A stretch of DNA of 64,000 nt, from assembly GCA_038030265.1 (NCBI GenBank), contig CM075942.1:48822751-48886750 (forward strand), written 5' to 3'. The notes under the pieces are model-generated. The model was not told the DNA's origin. It worked only from the letters and a program-made list of their open reading frames with translations, and did no database searches. Source of the DNA: Corythucha ciliata. Lineage: Eukaryota > Arthropoda > Insecta > Hemiptera > Tingidae. Shown piece by piece: positions 1 through 8,200 of this stretch (position 1 is its first letter; every line of letters begins with the position of its first letter). A program made the position numbers and the translations under genes.

Positions 1-9
1 GGTGGCTAC

Positions 10-727
10 ATTATTCGCAATGACCGAATTTGCCTATTGACCGACAAATTTACCCACAACGCGTTATGGGCAGTGCGAAATGCTCACAACGCGTCGTGGG
101 CAATTTTTTTCGCCCAGTGGGGGATAAAATACCCATGACGCATTCTGAGTAATTTAATTTTACTCAATTGCCAAAATACATGTTAAGTGAGTCTATTTCG
201 AGTCGTTTTGAATGGAGACGAGGAAATGTTTTCCTCAAGGGACGACTATAAATTTGGGCCTAGATACCACTCTTTTTCGCTTTTTCAAGTAATAAATAAA
301 CATACCTAAAGATGACTTTTGCGTTTTCGTGCAGTGTTTTCCAAAGCGAAAATTTTCGCTCTTCACAGAAATGCCACTCACTTCGTTCTATTTTGAAAGG
401 TTAACCCATCGGAGATGGTTCTGGGAGGAAAGAGGTGGTTTAGCTTAAAAAGTTCGAAAACCTCTGAAACGAATCGTTTGCGACCCTATGTCCATAAAGT
501 AATTTTGGTTTGTCGTACTTGGTACTACAACCTGTGCAAGTGTTGACGTTTTCTTCCTGGAACACCCTGTATAATTTCAGCAAATGAAACGAATGATAAT
601 TAAACACGATTTTGTTTGGTAAAAAAAGTACATGATATCAAAAAAAAGAAAAAGAAAAGTTAGTAGCTCATAACGCATTGTGGATAAATGTTTCGGGCAA
701 TGGGCGAATTCGGCCATTGTGAATAAC
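10..727. mobile_element. Non-autonomous DNA element with ~60-bp terminal inverted repeats
   Basis: The first ~60 bases (from ATTATTCGCAATG) match the reverse complement of the last ~60 (ending CATTGTGAATAAC) with scattered mismatches. The shared parts include an ACGCGTT-type core next to a GGGC block. About 600 bases of unrelated sequence lie between and no transposase was recognised. The superfamily is not assigned because the target-site duplication is unclear. Confidence 0.6.
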
Positions 728-1290
728 AGATACTACATCCCAGTTGAATGAATGGTGGTGGAGGGGGTTGCATGTGTCCCATCACTCAGAGGCTAAACAT
801 GCGCACTGTGGGCTGTAAAGAGGCTCATGAGAGGCCGTGTGACTCTCTGAGCTTACGTAGCCTGCGGAGACAGTGCTCCGTGCTCAGTACAGACGCAACA
901 GAATCCGTTAATGGGAGGGGGTGTCCGATCTCTATAGATTGGGAGGAGGATTCTGTGGCTTACGTTTTATTGAGAGAGGCGTTCGCAGCTTTTGTGACTG
1001 ATCGGTGGCCGTGCTCCACCCAGATCCTCCAGTTTGTGAACGCCTAGAGGACCCTACACCCCCCCCCTCGATCCCACACATCCATCGACTGAGGACTGAG
1101 GCATACACAGGCGGGGGCAGATGACGTGTTTTTCCACGATTCTAACAACCCCCTTTCATATTTGACCCTTTGGAGGAGTTGATGGCATCTTGTTTGGCTG
1201 TTGGTCGTTATATTCGGTGTGCTTTCAGCTGATCCACCGCGGTGAGTTCCCTGTGGTTGTCTTCTACCGTACAAGGTGCGCCTTATCTTC
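728..1290. other. No recognisable gene
   Basis: I see no exon, RNA gene or clear element. A 99-residue open frame at 748-1047 has no family resemblance and no splice context. Confidence 0.5.
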
Positions 1291-1393
1291 GCCTACGGTC
1301 ATACCATTCTCGTCTGAACACTGAAGTTAAGCATCATCGGGCGTAGTTAGTACTTGGATGGGTGACGGCCTGGGAACACTGCGTGCTGTAGGC
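1291..1393 (+). pseudogene. 5S rRNA-like gene, internally deleted
   Basis: The ends pair as in 5S rRNA (GCCTACGG at the start, CTGTAGGC at the end). The internal RNA polymerase III promoter parts are present: AAGTTAAGC (box A) and GGATGGGTGACGGCCTGGGAA-like sequence (box C). Length is 103 instead of about 118-120. Against an arthropod 5S, about 15 nt are missing just after CATACCA, in the helix II/III part. No T-run follows directly. It is probably a dispersed pseudogene or part of a 5S-derived retroelement rather than a working array unit. Confidence 0.8.
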
Positions 1394-1659
1394 AATTTCT
1401 TATTGGTATTCCTTTTGTTATTAGTTCTTCATCTGTGAGTATTAGTTCTTCATCTCGTTGTCTGGTTAAGTTTTTTCTAAAAAGGAACGCTCTCCAGTCA
1501 CCGACGATCCAACAGTATCGAGTCAAAGTTGTGCAACGGCCTTTAATGAGATGATGTATGTTTTTTAAGAGTACTTCATTTTCTGTGTTTTATCTGGGCT
1601 TCCGTTGGCAACAATGTCTTCTTCACATGAGTTTCGAAACATTTCCCTCAAATCTCCCC

Positions 1660-1714
1660 GGGAACGCGAACGCCAAAGATAAACCAACTTGCGTCGCGTT
1701 GGCGTTTCGTTCCC
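1660..1714. repeat. Short inverted repeat (hairpin)
   Basis: GGGAACGCGAACGCCAA at the left and TTGGCGTTTCGTTCCC at the right form a ~16-bp stem with one irregularity around a ~22-nt loop. It is probably part of a miniature element. Confidence 0.5.
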
Positions 1715-1879
1715 GTCAGCCAATCAGAGAGAAGAATTTCCTTCACGTTCCCGTTCCAACGATTGTGAACCGGCCTTTAGTCATCGCCTGCGGGTTAGCA
1801 AGAGCTCAAAATTTTTCTTAACCTCGAGTCACTCTTAACTTTGAGAGTTTAGTAGCCCGCACTTCAACTCCAACTTGGT

Positions 1880-1980
1880 GAAATCCACCGTAACTGGACT
1901 GATAGCGGACCCAACTTGTGAGTGGTGTGGGCTGCAGGGGGAGACCATGACACATGTTCTTTGCGACAATTATTGCAATA
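1880..1980 (+). pseudogene. Remnant of a non-LTR retrotransposon C-terminus
   Basis: One frame reads TCEWCGLQGETMTHVLCD. This resembles the Cys/His motif (CxxCG, ETxxHxL, C) that follows the reverse transcriptase domain in many non-LTR retrotransposon ORF2 proteins. No reverse transcriptase core is visible around it, so it is a scrap. It lies ~500 bp after the 5S-like sequence. Confidence 0.4.
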
Positions 1981-2119
1981 ATGGCAATATTCGGAACGGA
2001 TAGGCTGACCGAGCTAGAATTCTCCAGGGCTCAGGAGGTCCGAGCGCTGGAATTTCTAGGGAGGTAAGGAGTTTTGTGGAGCAGAACTAGCCCTCCCGAG
2101 TCCGGGATCCGGAATTTAA

Positions 2120-2880
2120 TGAACGAGAAATATAATTTGTAACTAGCGTTCAATTATTGCTTTTTCTCAATTTTACTCAAGAAGTTGCCTCCATTATGAA
2201 CCACTCACATTTAAGTCGTGAATGAGCACATTTTTTTCAAATTTAGCCTTTAACTAGCGTTTTTCTCAATTTTGGCCGCGCAATAGCCAAGTTTTTCTTT
2301 CAGCCATGCTAGCGCTTTTTCTTGGTTTTAGCCTCGAAGTTCCTTCCAGAAATCCCATGATCACCCCTCCCCCCGCGAAATTAGCGAGCTCTATTTCTTA
2401 GTTTCAGCCCGCGACTTATTGCTCCAATTGTCAGTTTCAGCAGTGAATTAGACCTCTAATTGTCGAGCTCAGCCGTGAATTAACCCGTTTTATTTATTTT
2501 ATTCTGGAATTAGCGCGTATATCATTTTTAGCCCTTAACAAACGTTTTTATTAATTTTAGCCGCCATAAACCGCAAATGGGTGTTTAGGCCCTTTGCGTT
2601 TTCTCAACTGTTGCCTCAAATTAAAGCTTGTTTCTCAATTTTAACCGCAAATTAGCTTTTTTTCACAAGTTTAGGCTTGAATGATCGCTTTTTGCCAACT
2701 GTATCTACCAATTAGCGGTTTTCCACCGCTTTAGCCGTGAATTAGCGCTTCATTTCTCATTTTCAGTCGCCAATTAGCGTTTTTTATTAGCTTTAGCTGC
2801 AGAGTTAGGGCTTTTTTTCAATTTTAGTCGTGAATTAGTGCCTATTTTAATTGGTGCTTTTCACATTTTATTAATCTAAA
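2120..2880 (+). repeat. Degenerate ~30-bp array, family A
   Basis: Near-periodic units read approximately TTTTTCTCAATTTTAGCC followed by GCGAATTAGCGC. Units differ from each other by many substitutions and small indels. The same family recurs at 8.82, 15.04, 26.28, 27.4, 33.43, 40.76, 43.65, 45.50, 53.33 and 54.05 kb in either orientation. Confidence 0.75.
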
Positions 2881-3177
2881 ATCAAGGGTGAGAACTAAGC
2901 GAGCCGAGCGAGTTAGCGTAAAGAAGTTTCGATTTTCGAAATCGCTGTGCTATGAAACTCCAAAATACAGACGTAAATCGTCCAGAAGTTGATTGTACTT
3001 TTGGGGGGTCGTTTTTAGAAAGTGTTTCGATAAAACTCAACTGTGGTTGATGAGGCTTTTTGGAGCACAGAAGTCGTCGGTTTTTCGGACGATTTTGACA
3101 TTGTTTCTGGGGTATTGCGGTAGGTTTTCGTCGAGGTGGAGCGATTTTAGTGAACCATTTTTTTATAATTTTTCTAG

Positions 3178-4924
3178 CTGATCTCAGACGCTGGGTTTCA
3201 AGGTGAAATCACTAGTATTTCGACTGCAGCGCAACAAATTGAAGTGTTTTCCAGAGTACTCAAGACAGCGATATCCGGGTTTTTGACGACGAGCGACGAC
3301 TGGCAGAGGAATATAGAAGAGTGCGCCGTGAGTGATACTTTCATTTTTTGCTGTTGGTGGCTGGTAGTTGGGGGTTGTGAACATTCACGTTGATATTCAC
3401 ATTTTTGCAGAAAATGGTTTGTCACGGTCAACACACATACGTTTATAGTCAAGTTCTACTTCACGTCCTGTCAAAAGAGACTAAAGGTGGTTCCACTATG
3501 AAACGTCTCGCGCAGGAAATAACGAAATGCGCCCAGTCACAGTACGCTTTTCAATTTTTTTAACTTTAATTCGCCCGTATTTTGAAAGAAATCAACCTCC
3601 CCCCGACCAGGCATGACGTCACCCCTATCACTATGGCACTGAATGGTGCCGCGTCCCATCCCCACGCCTGTCAAGCTCTGTCTTCCATGTTGGCCAAAAA
3701 CGCTCTCAACCCCGCCGACATTACCGTTCTATTTAAAAAGTACAGCGCTCCGGACCCACCGCCATTAGAACTAATCAGAACGCCTCAATTCCTAGGTAAT
3801 GTTACCGTATACCCTCCATCCGCCACTCTAGTAGAAGACTAATTAAATTCGTCGTTATTACAGAGCTGTTAGTTGATGCACTGTTCAGGCCGGGCGTTAA
3901 ACTCAATCCCGAGCATAAGCCTAAATATGTGTATTTATTAGCGTACGCGACTTCAGTCAGTGAAACTGTGCCTGGCGGTAAGAAGACCGGTGGCTCTAAA
4001 TTAGTTTCACTGAACAAAGAAGAGCTGAAACCGACTAGTCAGGCTATAGAGAAGGCTCATAATATTTGCGCGACTAGCAAAGGCTCGACGGAACTTATCG
4101 CCGAACTGTCAACGATCTATCATTGCATAAAGTAATCCCCCTCCACCCTACCCTCACCCACCGCCAAGATTAATTCAAAAGCTCAATCGCGTTCTTCGTG
4201 GTTACAGGTCACCGGTTGTTTCAATCGGTATAGTTCGCTGGGTTGAATGGACAGTTATGGAGCCGTCTTATTTTAAATTGAGCACGGAACACACTCCAAT
4301 TCATTTGGCTCTACTCGACGAAGTTGTAGCGAATCATCCGCTACTCCATCAAACCGTGCTGTCCCTGTTTATCCGTCTATTCGAGTCCAAACAGGACGAA
4401 CTCGAAATCCTCGTTCAAGTATGAAACTTTTTTTTTTTAATCAATGAGCTTGACTTACTTGTTTGTAAACTACTTTTTCTAGCTTGAAATGAAAAAAATG
4501 TTGATCGAAAGAATGGTGAACCTGTTGAGTCGAGGGTGCGTCGTCCCCGTGGTGAAATACATCAAAGCGTGCTGGCAGCGCGGGGACACTGACATCTCGC
4601 TCATTCGCTACTTTGTGACCGAAGTATTTTTGTTTAAAATTTTTTATTTGCATCAGTACTCTCAACCCCCCGTCCCTTGTAGGTTTTGGAAGCCATAGCA
4701 CCTCCCTATACGTGGGAATTTGTTACGCTTTTCTTACCGATTGTGGAAAATGAGGAAATTACGGGCAATATGCGAGCTGACCCTGACGGAGATCCCGTCT
4801 CCGAATTTATTGGTAAGTATTTCAGTATTAATTGACACGTTTACATATCACAGTATTTTTTTGAACCATAAATATTGATTTTCTTTTAGCTCACTGCAAG
4901 ACCAACTACACGACAGTTGGTTGA
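3178..4924 (+). CDS. Negative elongation factor C/D (NELF-C/D, TH1), 5'-incomplete
   Basis: This is a subunit of the nuclear NELF complex, which holds RNA polymerase II in promoter-proximal pause. Eight exons are visible: 3178-3327, 3411-3541, 3611-3795, 3864-4131, 4208-4418, 4483-4623, 4683-4812 and 4890-4924 (stop TGA). All junctions are GT-AG and the reading phases agree; introns are 59-83 bp. The joined protein follows the C-terminal two thirds of [95 protein letters not shown], then a short tail [11 protein letters not shown]. The first ~200 residues of the family were not found upstream, so they lie beyond a >3-kb intron outside the window or are missing. The gene converges on ninjurin, with stop codons about 100 bp apart. 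Confidence 0.95.
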
Positions 4925-4950
4925 ACTGTACAAAATTCCCCCTACAAAAC

Positions 4951-4965
4951 AATTAAAAATTTATT
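4951..4965. terminator. Overlapping poly(A) signals between convergent genes
   Basis: AATTAAA on + could serve NELF-C/D. TTTATT at 4960-4965 is AATAAA on - and would serve the distal ninjurin terminal exon. Only 97 bp separate the two stop codons, so the transcripts probably overlap antisense. Placement is by motif only. Confidence 0.45.
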
Positions 4966-5021
4966 TTAACCATTATGCCATCTTAATGTAAAACAAATAT
5001 ATAGAAGTATTTTAAGCTTAC

Positions 5022-5225
5022 TTATGAGTGAAGAAGCATAGCAATCGGTAAGTCGCCCTCGGGAACTGTCGTTTCAAATCCTAAACCCATTTTAATGACG
5101 TCAATGCACGTCGACAAGGTAAAACAGGCGATTGTGGCGTGATTCAAATTCGCAATTTTAACACTGTGCTCGGCGTTGTTCAAGTTAAGCCTGTACACGA
5201 GCACAGTGAGCACGCCTCCTAGTAT
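5022..5225 (-). CDS. Ninjurin alternative terminal exon (most distal)
   Basis: Acceptor TTCCGCAG precedes ATACTAGGAGGC and opens in phase 0. It encodes 67 residues: ILGGVLTVLVYRL, a loop, then a hydrophobic stretch ATIACFTLSTCIDVIKMGLGF, then stop. The first and second hydrophobic parts match the end of TM1 and TM2 of ninjurin. AATAAA on the minus strand is at 4960-4965. Confidence 0.85.
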   Translation of the reverse strand: MLGGVLTVLVYRLNLNNAEHSVKIANLNHATIACFTLSTCIDVIKMGLGFETTVPEGDLPIAMLLHS

Positions 5226-8200
5226 CTGCGGAAAATGCTCGGTATAAGCGTCGGTTCGAACTTTTTTTTTATAATTTCGTCGGTTTTTGTTTTTAATTAT
5301 CTGCATTTAAGGATCAAGAAACCCTGACAACTCTACAGACACACCAACCAACTCAACCAAGGCCCTCGTCTCAAAACTGAAGTTTTCCGCTAATTTTTAT
5401 CTCTCCGTGAAAGCCAAAATCTCTGCCACATCATTATTAAGGTTAGTAATACCCCCAACGTGCCGTTTCTTAGTCTTAAGCGGGTGATCAATTTTTTTTT
5501 TTTCATTGCGATTTACGTTTATTTAAATCACGTTACATGATTAGTTTATTATCATAGAAAACAAGCTGGCTAATTTGCAACATGCGAATAGCTTCTTGGA
5601 CCCGGGTCTCATCTCTAGATCACACAGCGCGGCCTGTATACAAGTGAAGCGGCACATTGTTAAAAAAAAAGTGTTTGATAACTTGATACTTGTCGCGATC
5701 TTATCACGCTTTCGGTTCTTTAACGATAACCAGGGATTGACTCGAATGTTCTATGCCAAAGCCCGATATGATGACATTGACGATGGATATGACGAAGACC
5801 ATGATCACTATAATGTCGTTGAGTATTGTAGCAGGTAAATGGTCGTTCGGAACATTTATATCCAAACCGCCGATGATGAGGAACAGAATACCGACGCACA
5901 TCTATAAATTATTGAGGTTAGGCATGAGAGACGAATTAAATTGTTTTAAAAAAAGGAAATTGTTTAGTGTTATTAGCGACATTATATTTCCAGCACAGTT
6001 TACAGTGTTTTTTTTTTTTTATTATTATTGGAAGCGAGGCTACTACAGCCGTTTTGTGCGCGCAAAGTCTTTATTATTTTCAATTCAAATTCTACAGTGA
6101 CAGAGAGGGTTGAGCACCGAGGTCGGTGTTTGTTGGAATTATGCGAGCCACATTCGGATCAAACGCCGATATGAGCAAGTTGAGAGCTGTGACGATAAAT
6201 GATCCGCTCAATGTGATGTGATTGATGACCAATGCTGAATGTTTGTACTCGATCAAATGGAGACGGCAGTCGCGCATCAGATTAAGCGAAAGAAATAAGA
6301 CGCCCATACCCACCTGCGGGCATATTATTATGCGCGCACTGTGACAACTTTTCACTGTACCAAATTTGATAAGGTATCAAAGTGGAGTTGATTGCTGGGG
6401 GGGCAAGCACTAATGACGTGATAAATTTGGGAAAGTACGGCTTTCAACGAATAAATTATTGAAGGGATAACAATTTGTCGACCATAAACGTTAGAAGCCC
6501 GAAGCAGCTTGCCAAAAGTACCATTATATGTACCTCGGTGCCATATACCATCGCGTGCCAGGTGATGTTACGCAATAATACCATGATAATGTTGCCAAAT
6601 GTTTTCTCCTCGTGGAATAAAGGGCTAAAAGAACGGATAATGCGTGAAATGGGAAATCTTGGAGGTAAAGAAACCTGTTTCCAAGGTAATCCGCCTCGTT
6701 TTTCGACTGAGATCACTTTCTGAGGTTACATTATTCGTTTTTGAAACCAAACTGTGAGATTTAGTGCTATATTTATAGAGTTTTGTTTTAGCATAATCAC
6801 GTTTCTGGATAATTTGTGCCTGGAGCATTCAGTTTTAGGGGTTTTTATGATAGGAGTATTATGTGACTGATGCTTTATGTGGTTGGAGCTTCCTCGGTCC
6901 TGTTCAGCCTGCTGGGCACCTTGGTCCCAAATGCCCCTTTTGGGTATTATTGTGCTCAATAAAAAAACAATTTTGCGGTTCCAGCTCTTCAAAAATCCAA
7001 TTTCGCAGGGTTAGCTCTAGAAAAAACATCTCGTGGATTTTACACGTAATAAACCAAATTTTCACCATTCTCTGCGCGGGTCAACTGACTCACTGGAACG
7101 ATAATTTAACGTGGAAAAGTCAGTAAAAAACAATTTCGCTGGGCTTAGTCGTTGAAAAAGCTAGTTTCACGTGTTTGGCTCTTGAAAAGCGAATTTCATG
7201 GGTTTGAATCAACAAAAACCAATTTCATGGGCCTATCTCTGAATCAAATTTTGCGGAATTTGCTCTTCCTCCTCCGTCCTGTAAGCTGGAGACTCTGCTG
7301 CAGAATCTTATCGTTCGGCTGTGCAAACTGTTATCATAGCCACCAGGAACTGACTTTGTGCGATCGAAATTATCTCTAATCAAATTCGCAAATCAGCGAT
7401 TAGACCGCGAAACTCGTCTCTGGGGTTGCATTCAGGTCAGGTCTTACGCGCACCGCCATGAACGCCCACACGAAGTAGGGTTGCCAGATGACCGGTTTTC
7501 GACCGGCCTGGCCGGTTTTGGAAGTCCGAGGCCGGATGCCGGCCGGACCCTCGACCGGCCTTAAGTAAAGCCGGTTTTCGGATTTGCTATTTTGTAATAA
7601 TTTTTTCTTAAGTTTTCCTCATTAAACTATTCGTAAGGTAACTTAGCGACAAGATTTTATTTCTTAAAAACGTCGGGGATGATTTCGTGACTTTCGTGTG
7701 ACTTGTGCACGCCGCGGCACCGCGCTAACTCTCAGCCTAGGTAGGGCCTATTGTATTATCAGTTCCAGCGGTTCAGTCACTGTATTGTATGGTTGACAGT
7801 GTGCGGTGACCTTTAATCAGAGTAGTCCATTTGCGTAAAATTCTGCTCTGGGCAGTTCTTTTCTAACTTTCTTCTACATTAACATACTTAGTTAAGAGAA
7901 ATCGCGTGGAAATTTACTGTCGCGAGGCAGATTTTTTGGGGAATCGAAAACGCTATTAGGCCTTCCTCAAATTGAACCCAGCCTGTGTGAACATACACAT
8001 ACTGGTTCAAACCTTCTCAGTCAATTATTTTTTGTCCGCGCGTGGGAGTGGCCTGGGTTCAATTTACAGTGGGTCACCCGGTATATATTTATATGTATAA
8101 TACATTACTTATATATATATGTGTATAGGCCGGTTTTCGAGCTTTTCAAATCTGGCGACCCTAACACGAAGCCGAGTGAGCCGTGTCACAGATGGCCGCA

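Noticed and set aside
5753..6100. 115-residue plus-strand frame
   Set aside because: Shadow of the ninjurin terminal exon on the opposite strand.
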